A stretch of DNA of 41,897 bases, taken from the IMG/VR virus record IMGVR_UViG_3300043435_000100, positions 1 to 41,897 of that record; one strand, written 5' to 3'. Under the pieces are notes generated by a model. The model saw only the letters and a list, made by a program, of their open reading frames with translations, had not been told where the DNA came from and did not search any database. Positions within the stretch are counted from its first letter, which is position 1, and each line of letters starts with the position of its first letter. This document shows positions 21,624 to 30,300 of the stretch, one piece after another. The translations under genes were made by a program, and so were the position numbers. This DNA is from a virus.

Positions 21624-21654
21624 CCAGCCCCGCCCGCCCGATCTCGGAGCATAG

Positions 21655-21686
21655 AAAAAACCCGCCACCCCCGAAAGGGTGACGGG
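21655..21686 (-). terminator. Terminator after the 198-residue gene
   Basis: On the minus strand CCCGTCACCC (21686-21677) pairs with GGGTGGCGGG (21670-21661) with one mismatch, followed by T6 (21660-21655). This makes the 198-residue gene a separate transcription unit. Confidence 0.85.
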
Positions 21687-21702
21687 TTCGATCTTCTAGG
21701 AC

Positions 21703-22299
21703 TTAGGCGGATTTTTTGCCCTTCACTGAGGGATGTCCTGCGCGGACTGAGCCACTGATCGCCTTAACCTTAGCGAGAAAATCTGCCCAGAGTTCAGAAT
21801 CTTTAGGAGTGATGTCCTCAAGATTAGCGAACCCATCCACGAAGTTTTTCAAGAGAGCATCGATCCCCTCAGCCTTAGGAGTCGGAGCCTTCTCCTTAGC
21901 AGGAGTCTCCTCGACAGTCTCAGCGAGATCAGCGAAAGATTGAGCAGTCTCGATCAGCTCAGCAAAACCCTTCTTGCCTAATTTTCTCGTGCCTTGAATT
22001 GTGACATTAATGAGAGACTTAAGAGGCTGATCGATTCCACCAGCGAGAGCGCGAGCCTTCTCAGAGGCTAAGAGATACTGGCAAGAAGTGATCGCGATTG
22101 AAGGAAGCGCGCCGACCTCGTTTATAGCCTCAATAGTAGCCTTAGCACCGCGAACCGATAGAGAGCCAAGGTTTAGACCCTTTAGGAGACTTTCGTAGAT
22201 TTCGACTTCAGTTCCAAGTTCTTTAGAGATTAGATCGACTCCCAATGAAACGATGTACTGGCTTGCTGAGTCCTTCTGATCTAGGTTAATTACTGACAT
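21703..22299 (-). CDS. Hypothetical helical protein (198 aa), separate transcription unit
   Basis: 198 residues from the ATG at 22299, which has a perfect AAGGAG followed by an A-run. The protein is almost wholly helical, rich in Ala/Leu/Ser/Glu/Lys, with a Lys/Pro/Glu hinge near residues 130-145 (PAKEKAPTPKAEG) between two helical domains and a basic tail (RAGHPSVKGKKSA). It is not recognised. The strong ribosome site, own promoter region and own terminator suggest high expression. Palindrome 8 lies 104 nt upstream. It is the most upstream gene of the leftward arm and could be a DNA-binding or regulatory protein, but no helix-turn-helix is evident. Confidence 0.65.
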   Translation of the reverse strand: MSVINLDQKDSASQYIVSLGVDLISKELGTEVEIYESLLKGLNLGSLSVRGAKATIEAINEVGALPSIAITSCQYLLASEKARALAGGIDQPLKSLINVTIQGTRKLGKKGFAELIETAQSFADLAETVEETPAKEKAPTPKAEGIDALLKNFVDGFANLEDITPKDSELWADFLAKVKAISGSVRAGHPSVKGKKSA

Positions 22300-22345
22300 T
22301 TTTTTCTCCTTATCATTCGAGACATTCGCTCGACCTGATAAGAGA

Positions 22346-22374
22346 ATCTTCTCATGGATCAGCACATAAGTCAA
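22346..22374 (-). promoter_or_regulatory. Possible promoter of the 198-residue gene
   Basis: On the minus strand TTGACT (22374-22369), a 17-nt spacer and GAAGAT (22351-22346) preceded by TG give a -35 and a weak, TG-extended -10. It lies between palindrome 8 and the start codon. Confidence 0.35.
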
Positions 22375-22403
22375 ATAGGCTAGGCAAAGAATCTCAGGCG
22401 CGA

Positions 22404-22420
22404 TGTACGATAATCGTACA
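22404..22420. promoter_or_regulatory. Palindrome 8 (TGTACGA-TAA-TCGTACA)
   Basis: Perfect copy 104 nt upstream of the 198-residue gene and 30 bp upstream of a possible -35 element. It is the outermost site on this side. Confidence 0.85.
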
Positions 22421-22508
22421 GCGATCCACGCTCAGCCAGCCAGCCCAGAGCCTCGCCCAGCCTCGCCCAGATAGTCCACCCACACAAACCACGCACCAAC
22501 ACAAACCC

Positions 22509-22700
22509 AAAAAAATCGGCGCTCGCCCCGCAAGCGGGGCTCGCCCTAGACCCTCGGCGGTACTTAAATCGCGGAGCGTTATTAAAAACACGAAGGGGCA
22601 AGCCCCTCTCGACACCCCAAAAGCGCGAATGCGCTCGTCCCTCGCGCTCATCATTCGCCAAAAGACTTCGAGTCGCGTACCCGCGACCCCAGTGCTTATA
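22509..22700 (-). ncRNA. Candidate structured non-coding RNA, leftward
   Basis: No credible gene is seen here. On the minus strand a TATAAT lies at about 22730-22725, and the following 190 nt contain successive GC-rich stems: GTCGCG/CGCGAC (22687-22682 with 22677-22672, 4-nt loop), GCGAATG/CATTCGC (22658-22652 with 22631-22625), GGGGC/GCCCC (22606-22602 with 22599-22595) and GCCCCGC/GCGGGGC (22540-22534 with 22531-22525). The last stem is lengthened by GGCG/CGCC and followed by T7 (22515-22509). Promoter, stems and terminator together suggest an RNA gene. Repeated stop-free frames on this strand look like low-complexity artefacts of GC-rich DNA. No known RNA family is recognised. Confidence 0.45.
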
Positions 22701-23032
22701 ACTCCCGCTGGTCGTATATTATACTATCGCACTACAATATTTTTCCAGTATTTACGGGGGAAATGTCCGTATTAGTATAATAAGTTAGTGAAGTGTATCA
22801 CATTTGCTAATATGTAGCGTTCGGATTTCCGTTTTGAACGGGTTTATATATATAGACGAACGACTCCTACAGAGTGAGTCTATCTTAGATGTGAGTGGGT
22901 GGCTGAGACAGCCGTAGCGATAGCGTAGGCTGGCTTGATGCCAGCCACGAACCCAGGGGTTAGCGAGGCTCGCCTGAGCGAGCCGAGCGATAAAGGGGAG
23001 TTTTATACAAGGGTTTTATTAGAGGAGTTATT
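22701..23032. other. Divergent control region upstream of terminase
   Basis: About 330 bp without a gene. The first part (22715-22865) is AT-rich with TATACT/TATAAT-like sequences on both strands, including TATAAT at 22776-22781 for rightward transcription. The second part holds consecutive GC-rich hairpins: GGCTG-AGA-CAGCC near 22903-22915, GGCTGGC-TTGAT-GCCAGCC (22928-22946) and GGCTCGC-CTGA-GCGAGCC (22967-22984). It ends with the terminase ribosome site AGAGGAG. It may hold the late promoter, a structured leader and a packaging site. Confidence 0.55.
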
Positions 23033-24907
23033 ATGGCTGCCAAGGGCGGTAAAGAGCATCATAATGTAGTTGCTCTCAGAGAAGCCAAGGCAAAAGTCTT
23101 AGACTTTGTACGCCAAGGATTAGAATTAACAGATGCAATTGCAAGGGCTGGGCGTAAACCAGATGTCATGAAACTCTGGCGTCAAGACTCAGCATTCATG
23201 AGAGACCTCGAAAAGGCAAAGACCGAAGGCCAGAAGACTTTAAGTATAGTTACAGGCGATGCCAAATTCAAAATTGGCTTTGAGGAGTTCAGCCGTGAGT
23301 TTCTTGACTCGCCGATCTTCCCACACCACAAGTCTTGGATTGACTTGCTCGAAGGACGGGAACCTTCCTATATTCACCCGTCGATGGTCTATGACCCTGC
23401 CTCTAAGAAGCGTCTGCTTATCAACGTCCCACCAGAGCATGCCAAGTCTACGGTCATCACAGTCAACTACTGTGTCTACCGAATTGCCATGGATCCTAAT
23501 ATTAAGATCACCATCGTTTCCAAGACTCAGGAACGCGCTAAAGAATACCTTTACTCGATTAAGCAAAGGCTAAGCCACGAGCGCTGGTCTAAGTTACAGG
23601 CAGTCTATGGATCTGCAGGAGGTTGGAAAGAGGATGCGGATACTTGGAAGGCTGATCGCATTTACCTTTCTCGTGATTCTACCGAAAAGGATCCGACGGT
23701 GCAAGCGCTTGGAATTGGTGGCCAGATTACTGGCGCCCGTTCGAACCTCATCATCCTGGACGACGTTGTTACGACTTCAAACGCGCATGAGTGGGAGAAG
23801 CAACTTCTCTGGCTCCAGCGAGATGTAGTCACCCGTCTGGGTGATAATGGTAAGTTACTGGTCGTGGGCACACGTATCGCCCCGAACGATCTCTATCGAG
23901 AGATCAGAAGCCCTGAACACTGGACAGGTGGCAAGTCACCGTTCACGTATCTATCAATGCCAGCAGTGCTTGAGTTTGATGATGACCCTGACAAGTGGGT
24001 TACACTCTGGCCTAAGGCTCATATCCCATGGGAGGGCTCAGATGAAGATGTTGTTCCTGACGAGGACGGACTTTACCCCAAGTGGAACGGTGGAGCGCTG
24101 TTCCGTCGACGCAGCGAAGTTAGCCCTAGCGCATGGGCGCTGGTCTATCAGCAGCAAGACGTTCAAGAAGACTCGATTTTTGCCCCTCTCTGCGTACAAG
24201 GCTCAATCAACAGGATGCGAAAACGCGGCCCACTAAAGGTCGGTAGCGCAGGGCATCCTTCTGAGAAGGGTTCCTGGTACACCATCATGGGTCTAGACCC
24301 TGCTATGTCTGGTAATACAGCAGCAGTGGTAATGACTGTAGATCGTAACAGTCGCAAAAGGTACATCCTTGATGTCAATAACATGACAGATCCGACACCA
24401 CAGAAGATTCAGAAGTTAATCCAAGAGTGGGTGGAGAAGTATCGCCCCCAAGAATTACGCATTGAGACTAACGCTCATCAGAAAGCATATGCCCTAGATG
24501 AGGATCTACGCCAGTTCCTAGCCTCAGCAGGGGTTCGGTTCTCTAGCCAGTTCACTGGTAAGAACAAATGGGATACACAGTTCGGTGTAGCAGCCATGTC
24601 AGGGCTCTTTGGAACCATGCGTGGCACATCATTTAATAACGACAACCTCATAGAACTTCCAGCAGTGGAAGGTTCTGAGGGGATTAAGGCTCTTATCCAA
24701 CAGTTGATTACTTGGGAGCCAAACACTAAAGGCAAGACCGACTGTGTAATGGCGCTCTGGTTCTGTGAACTACGCGCCAAAGAAGTAATCACAATCGGTA
24801 GAAGTAATCAGAGCCACATCACCAACAAATGGGCTACTCGTAAACAACAACAAGAACGCTATGTACTCAATGTCAATGACTATGAGTTTGGCGAGGAACA
24901 GGAATAA
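23033..24907 (+). CDS. terL: Terminase large subunit with N-terminal HTH-like domain
   Basis: 624 residues. The ATPase part has PPEHAKST (133-140, a variant Walker A) and LIILDDV (239-245, Walker B). The nuclease part has GLDPAMSG (420-427) and ETNA near 474, with further acidic residues in the C-terminal region (GKTDCVMALWF), as expected of an RNase H-fold nuclease. Residues about 20-65 (GLELTDAIARAGRKPDVMKL, then WRQDSAFMRDLEKAK) look like the helix-turn-helix of small terminase subunits, and no separate small subunit gene is seen. It packages DNA into proheads at the portal. AGAGGAG precedes the ATG. Confidence 0.9.
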   Translation: MAAKGGKEHHNVVALREAKAKVLDFVRQGLELTDAIARAGRKPDVMKLWRQDSAFMRDLEKAKTEGQKTLSIVTGDAKFKIGFEEFSREFLDSPIFPHHKSWIDLLEGREPSYIHPSMVYDPASKKRLLINVPPEHAKSTVITVNYCVYRIAMDPNIKITIVSKTQERAKEYLYSIKQRLSHERWSKLQAVYGSAGGWKEDADTWKADRIYLSRDSTEKDPTVQALGIGGQITGARSNLIILDDVVTTSNAHEWEKQLLWLQRDVVTRLGDNGKLLVVGTRIAPNDLYREIRSPEHWTGGKSPFTYLSMPAVLEFDDDPDKWVTLWPKAHIPWEGSDEDVVPDEDGLYPKWNGGALFRRRSEVSPSAWALVYQQQDVQEDSIFAPLCVQGSINRMRKRGPLKVGSAGHPSEKGSWYTIMGLDPAMSGNTAAVVMTVDRNSRKRYILDVNNMTDPTPQKIQKLIQEWVEKYRPQELRIETNAHQKAYALDEDLRQFLASAGVRFSSQFTGKNKWDTQFGVAAMSGLFGTMRGTSFNNDNLIELPAVEGSEGIKALIQQLITWEPNTKGKTDCVMALWFCELRAKEVITIGRSNQSHITNKWATRKQQQERYVLNVNDYEFGEEQE

Positions 24908-24909
24908 CG

Positions 24910-26649
24910 ATGGCATTAGATATTGAGAGAATTGCCAAGCGCGTTGATAACCTCAAGCACTTGCATGCTGATCGTGATTTCCGCATGTCACAAATCCAGG
25001 CTGTTCGCAAGGGTCAACTCGCTAGCATCTTTCCTGATATGTTCCCTGAGGGACTACCATTTTCAATGGTTGCCAACTTTATTGACGTTGCTGCCCGTGA
25101 CTTGGCTGAGGTATTAGCACCACTGCCATCATTTAACTGTGGCGCAGTCAAGGTAACAGATGCCAAGGCTCGTAAGTTTGCTGACAAGCGCAGCATGATT
25201 GCCAATAACTATGTTGCCAATTCACGCCTCCAGTCACAGATGTACTGGGGTGCAGACTGGTACTTCTCATACGGATTCCTACCAATCCATGTAGAGCCAG
25301 ATTTTGAAGGCAATATTCCGTTTATCCGCATAGAAGATCCTATGGGATCCTATCCAGAGTTTGATCGTTTTGGACGTTGCGTTGCATACGCTAAGCGTTA
25401 CAAGAAAACATCTAATGAACTCGCACATGAGTTCCCAGAGTATGCAGATCGTATCCTTGGTCGCTTTGGCCAGAATACTAACAATGAAATTGAACTTGTT
25501 AAGTACATGGATAAAGATCAAACAGTACTCTACCTACCAAGCAATAACAATCTTGTTCTCAGTCAAGCAAAGAACCCACTAGGCAAGATGACAGTACGCA
25601 TTGCACGACGTCCTGGAATCGATGATCAACCTCGTGGACAGTTTGATGATGTCATCTATGTACAGATGGCTCGTGCTCGTTTTGCTAACCTAGCGATGGA
25701 AGCGGCTGAAAAGTCAATCCAAGCGCCACTTGTTGTACCTAGCGATGTACTCGACCTACCAATGGGTCCAGATGCAGTCATCCGTACATCACAACCACAA
25801 GGTGTCGGGCGTGTCCGTTTGGACATTCCCGCTGCTGCCTTTCAGGAGCAATCAGCACTCCAATCAGAATTACGACTTGGTGCTCGATATCCTGAGGGTA
25901 GAACTGGAAACATTGATGCCAGCATTATTACTGGCCAAGGTGTCCAGGCGCTACTTGGTGCTTTCGACTCTCAGATCAAGGCTGGTCAAACCATCCTTGC
26001 TGAGGTGTTTGAAGATGTCATGCAATTAGCGTTTGAAATGGACGAAATGCTTTTCGATACAGAAAAGAGTGTCCGAGGAACAGCACAGGGTACGCCGTAC
26101 GAGTTAAAGTACAAGCCAAGCAAAGACATCGGTGGTGACACTTCTATTGAAGTTCGCTACGGTTTGATGGCTGGATTAGACCCTTCACGTGCATTGATCT
26201 TCTCACTCCAAGCACTTGGTGCTGATCTTGTATCTAAAGACTTTATCCGCCGTGAACTACCATGGAATGTTAATACAAGCATGGAAGAAACACGTATCAC
26301 AGTTGAGAAAATGCAAGATAACCTTACACAGGCTATTACAGCAACTGCTCAAGCAATTCCTGCAATGGCAGCACAGGGTGCAGACCCTTCACCGCTTATT
26401 AAGAATATTGCTGATGTGATTGATCGCATCACCAGGGGAGAAAACATACAGGATGCTGCGTTGGCAGTGTTCACGCCACCCGCGCCTGAACAACCAGCAC
26501 AGCCAGAGATGGCTCCACCAGGCGCACAAGGCCCAGTTGAGCAGGCACCTTCATCCCCAGCCGCTCCTGAACAACCTTCTGGTGGAGCCCCTCAACAAGC
26601 AGGACCACCAGCAGATTTAGCAACCATGTTAGCAGGACTAGGAGGATAA
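24910..26649 (+). CDS. Portal protein
   Basis: 579 residues directly after terminase (2-nt gap). It has the usual order: helical N-terminus, clip/stem region with WGADWYFSYGFLPIHVEPD and RIEDPMGSYPEFDRFGR, long helices around AAEKSIQAPLVVPSDV, then an acidic region and a Pro/Gln/Ala-rich disordered C-terminus (from about residue 520). The IEDPMGSYPEF type segment and position identify it as the portal that forms the dodecameric DNA gate. The disordered tail probably faces the capsid interior or binds scaffold or internal proteins. Length is typical for short-tailed and siphovirus portals. Confidence 0.85.
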   Translation: MALDIERIAKRVDNLKHLHADRDFRMSQIQAVRKGQLASIFPDMFPEGLPFSMVANFIDVAARDLAEVLAPLPSFNCGAVKVTDAKARKFADKRSMIANNYVANSRLQSQMYWGADWYFSYGFLPIHVEPDFEGNIPFIRIEDPMGSYPEFDRFGRCVAYAKRYKKTSNELAHEFPEYADRILGRFGQNTNNEIELVKYMDKDQTVLYLPSNNNLVLSQAKNPLGKMTVRIARRPGIDDQPRGQFDDVIYVQMARARFANLAMEAAEKSIQAPLVVPSDVLDLPMGPDAVIRTSQPQGVGRVRLDIPAAAFQEQSALQSELRLGARYPEGRTGNIDASIITGQGVQALLGAFDSQIKAGQTILAEVFEDVMQLAFEMDEMLFDTEKSVRGTAQGTPYELKYKPSKDIGGDTSIEVRYGLMAGLDPSRALIFSLQALGADLVSKDFIRRELPWNVNTSMEETRITVEKMQDNLTQAITATAQAIPAMAAQGADPSPLIKNIADVIDRITRGENIQDAALAVFTPPAPEQPAQPEMAPPGAQGPVEQAPSSPAAPEQPSGGAPQQAGPPADLATMLAGLGG

Positions 26650-26650
26650 G

Positions 26651-26905
26651 ATGGCACCGCGTAAGAAACCAGTCAAGAAGGTAGCAGTAAAGACTGTACG
26701 CGATGAGTCTTACAGCAAACTAGAACTTTATTGCATAGCAATGAATGAATATTACAAAGCACTACGTGCAGCAGGATTTCCCGCTGATGTGTGTATGACA
26801 GTCATGATGGATCGCAATTCATGGCCAGATTGGATGTTGCCAGATGTTGGCATTCCAAACAAGATGGATCCACTCGAGTATATTGATGATGAAGATGAGG
26901 ACTAA
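26651..26905 (+). CDS. Hypothetical small protein (84 aa) after portal
   Basis: 84 residues. Basic start (MAPRKKPVKKVAVKTV), a helical middle (LELYCIAMNEYYKALRAAGF) and an acidic tail (PLEYIDDEDED). A similar small protein after the portal is common in actinobacteriophage-like genomes but has no known function. GGAGGATA precedes the ATG. It may bind the portal or internal proteins. Confidence 0.6.
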   Translation: MAPRKKPVKKVAVKTVRDESYSKLELYCIAMNEYYKALRAAGFPADVCMTVMMDRNSWPDWMLPDVGIPNKMDPLEYIDDEDED

Positions 26906-26907
26906 AA

Positions 26908-27336
26908 ATGTCGAATATTGCACCTATATCAGGAGTCGGAAAGAACGCAAAGCGTACTGACCGTGGCATGGTCCAGAAAATTCAGCGTAACGCTAAGATT
27001 GAAAATGCATCTGGTGGATCATACGGAGAACGCAAAGATATGAAGTCTCTTGCATCTGCCGAGTCTACAGGAAAAACAGCAAGTGCAGTCTCAGCAGGAG
27101 ATGTTGTAACAGCAGGAACTCCTGTTGCTACAGTAAATGCTTTTGCTCCAGGCACACAGGGACTTCCCCTTTCACACGGTGCTAAGGGTGGTCCTGGTGC
27201 TAACGATAAAGCACAGCAAACACCAGTTGATTCTTTTAATCCTGATTCTATGTTTGTTCGTGCAATGTATGCGGCTAATCCAGAATCTTATCAGTTAATG
27301 ATGATGGTAGAAGCATACAACGAACTGGAGTCTTAA
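26908..27336 (+). CDS. Hypothetical disordered protein (142 aa)
   Basis: 142 residues. Mostly Gly/Ser/Ala/Thr/Lys-rich and probably disordered (residues 1-110), with a helical C-terminus (FVRAMYAANPESYQLMMMVE). The helical end may dock on a larger virion protein. It overlaps the start of the 1944-residue gene by 1 nt. No family is recognised. Confidence 0.55.
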   Translation: MSNIAPISGVGKNAKRTDRGMVQKIQRNAKIENASGGSYGERKDMKSLASAESTGKTASAVSAGDVVTAGTPVATVNAFAPGTQGLPLSHGAKGGPGANDKAQQTPVDSFNPDSMFVRAMYAANPESYQLMMMVEAYNELES

Positions 27337-30300
27337 TGGCTGATAATCTAAAAGCCATCCTAGATGCTAGGAAAAATTCTTATAAGACAATGATGCAGTA
27401 CTCAATGAATTCATTGTCCCCAGATGCACTATCTAATTTTAATTCGATCACCCAAAAATATCCTGGGATGAGCAATGATCTAGTTATATCTATGGTTCGT
27501 CAAGGATTGAATGCAAATACTCCTGGACTAAACAAGATAACAACCATTGATGGTATTGCTGCACTTAAAGCAGACGCTTTTAACATTGATAAGATCAAAA
27601 AGAGCGTAGAACCTGATCGTGGATTCCTTGGAACCATTCAGGCTGGACTAAAAGAAGGCATTTACGATCCATTTAAGGGTCTAACTCGTACTCTTTTTGC
27701 AGGACTTCGTTTACCTTATGATGCTATTACAGTTCTGACACGCGATGCACTAGCAGTTAAGCGTGGTGAAAACATTTCGAACCTGCAAATACTTACAGGT
27801 GGTGTATCTGAGTCAACTGCTTTTGGTTCTTTAGTAAGAAACTTTTCAAATCAGGGTTCTGGATTCTTTGTTGATCCTAAAAGCAAAGCAGGAAAAGCAC
27901 AGATTAAAGCCATGGGCAAGTATGGTCAGATTAATGGTGAATCCTACACCATTGGCCGTAACATTTTTAATACCATCGGTCTTAATCCAGAAGGTAATGC
28001 TTATAAAACTCTTTCAGGCATCGTAGATGCTACGCTAAACGTAGGCTTAGATCCATCTATGTGGTTTGGACCTGGCGCTGCAGGTAAGATTCTTACGCAG
28101 GGCAAGAAAGCAACAGCATTTGCAAATGATGCAATGCAGTATAACATACCTGGAATGAACCAGGCTGCTAAAGAAGCAGAAGAAATTCTTCTAAAAGAAG
28201 GCAAGATTGTAGAAGATGAAATTACAAAAAAGGTATCTTCGGCATTTAAGCGTAATGCAAAAGCCGTTAAGAAAAAAGAAGATGAAATTATTGCAACTGA
28301 AAAGAAAATTGTCGACAAACAAATTTCAACTGCTCGTAAACTACTAAATTTTGAAACTGAAAACGCCAAGCGATTTGAATTTTCTCCAGCAGATGATGTA
28401 TCCAAACAAACACTTTCTTCTAGAAGCATTTCAGAGTGGTTTGTAACCAACCCTAAAACTCAAACTGGTGAACTATCTCAGGCAATATCACTCTTGTCTA
28501 CCGATATGAAGAGTACTGGCGGTTTCTTTGATGGGTATATTCTTCTTGACGAAGTTCCACAGTATGGCAAGGTCAGCGCTGGAGCACATTATCTAGACGA
28601 ATATGCAGTTACTGCAAACACAGCAGACGAATTAAAGTTACTAGATCTTTCTGATGACCTTACAAAGGCTGATGAAGCAACACGCACAGCAGAAAATCTT
28701 CGTCGTTCTCAACTAGCAGATCGTTTAGATAAACTAGGTAAGAACGCAGCAGACCCAGAGTTTAGAGTTTATAATGAACTAGCAACTATGCTTCGTGACG
28801 ATGCAGCAAACCTTGATGGTTTTTTCGGATCTTTATTTTCTATCGGAGATGAACTTGTAGCGGCAAAACCCCTTGGTACTCTACTTGGTGAAGTTGCAGC
28901 GCTAAAGAATCCTGTAGTTATGTCTAAAATATCAGACCTTGTACAGGAAATCTGGAAGGTTGATGGCTTTACTAACGTTCGTTCTATCTATGGTAAAACT
29001 GGTGGAGTTGCGATTACTAATACTGCAAAGATTGCAGCCACACGTGCCGAAATCGGTATTGCATCATCAGAGTTTGCAGATCCTACCAATCTAGGACCTA
29101 ATGTTTTGAAACTACTAGATTCAATTAAAGGCCCTAAAGATGACTTGGCTGTGCGCGAATCAGAATTCGAACAACTTGTCAACAAGCAAATAGATCTTGA
29201 AGATAAAGAAGCATGGTTTAGACTTATACGCGAAAAGGCAAATGGCGATCCAGAGATTCTTAAAGAATTAATAGCCGATCCAAGGTCAAAAGGTCTTAAA
29301 GGTGTACTTAAATTAGAGGCAGAACTTTTAGAAAACAATGTTCTTAGAGAGTCTATCCTAGAAAACGTTGGACTTGTAGATGGCTTTATGGGGAATGTTC
29401 TTGACACTCCAAACATGGATAAAGCAGTCAAGTTCATGCTTGGTCGTCAATTTAAGGTAGTCGCTGAAATTGTTGCTGGTGAAAAAGATGTAGTTAAACT
29501 TCGCAACCTATTTAGACGTAAACTAGACGATAGAGTTATTATAGAACTTGCTAATTCTGCTACAGTAGACGACGTATATAGAATCTTACTCAACCAAGTA
29601 AGCAGTGGTGCAGATCTACTTGCAGTCAAGAAGGCTGTTGGAACTGGTCTTAAAGTTGCAGCCAATCCAGTTGCTCGCCTTATTCCTGGTGTAAATCTAA
29701 ATGCTATTCGCATGTCAGAGCACATTAACAAACAATTTGGTCGTTTCTACATGAGATCTACAGTAGTTAATCTCAGCGATCTAACATCGACAAATACTGT
29801 CGTTGAAGACTGGATGAGTTCTATCCTTGTTGCATCTCGATTTGGTGGAATCATTACCAAGGCAACCCGAGATAGAGTCATTGCTAATACACAGAGAGCA
29901 ATCTTTGCTGCTGGAACTAATGCTGAACGTGCTGCTGCTATTTATAACGGTGTTGGGAAGTTACTAGATGAGATTGCTGACTCAATCGGTGGCGTTGATA
30001 AAGAGGTAGTCGCTAAACTTAAAGAGCAGATTAAAATCTCTGGTAGAGAAGATGTAATTGTATCAAACTTTACACTTGAACAAGCACTTGCTAACGGCGG
30101 TGGCGGTATTATAACAGCAGGTGGAAAAGAAGTTCGTTTAACAAAGGGAATGCTTGAGAGCCAATTGGCTAAGTCTGTACTTAATCTTCCAGATTCACGC
30201 GCAGTAACTCGATCTATTATAGATCTTAAAACTAATATTCCATTATATGGCAAGTCACGATCATTAAAAATAGCCCTTGAAGAAACTGGAGATCTTTGGC

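Larger units (their letters stand above)
21367..21654. other. GC-rich non-coding region with repeats
   Basis: About 290 bp without a credible gene. It holds a 12-bp tandem duplication (21442-21465), two CCGACACAAAC motifs (21543-21553, 21580-21590) and palindrome 7. The reading frames here are of low complexity and run through the palindrome. It could be a leader, an untranslated control region or part of a replication origin. Confidence 0.55.

Noticed and set aside
21407-21652. Minus-strand open frame of 81 codons
   Set aside because: It runs through palindrome 7 and a tandem repeat, has biased GC-driven composition and no ribosome site.
17047-22420. Palindromes as LexA/SOS boxes
   Set aside because: Actinobacterial SOS boxes centre on GAAC-N4-GTTC; the arms here (TGTACGA) do not match.
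17047-22420. Palindromes as promoter -10 elements (TACGAT)
   Set aside because: The sixth base of the hexamer varies with the spacer (TACGAT or TACGAC) and no -35 is spaced properly; an operator or RNA stem fits better, although overlap with promoters is not excluded.
22380-22661. Two minus-strand open frames over the structured region
   Set aside because: Low-complexity, Arg/Gly/Trp-rich, run through palindrome 8 and several hairpins, and lack ribosome sites.
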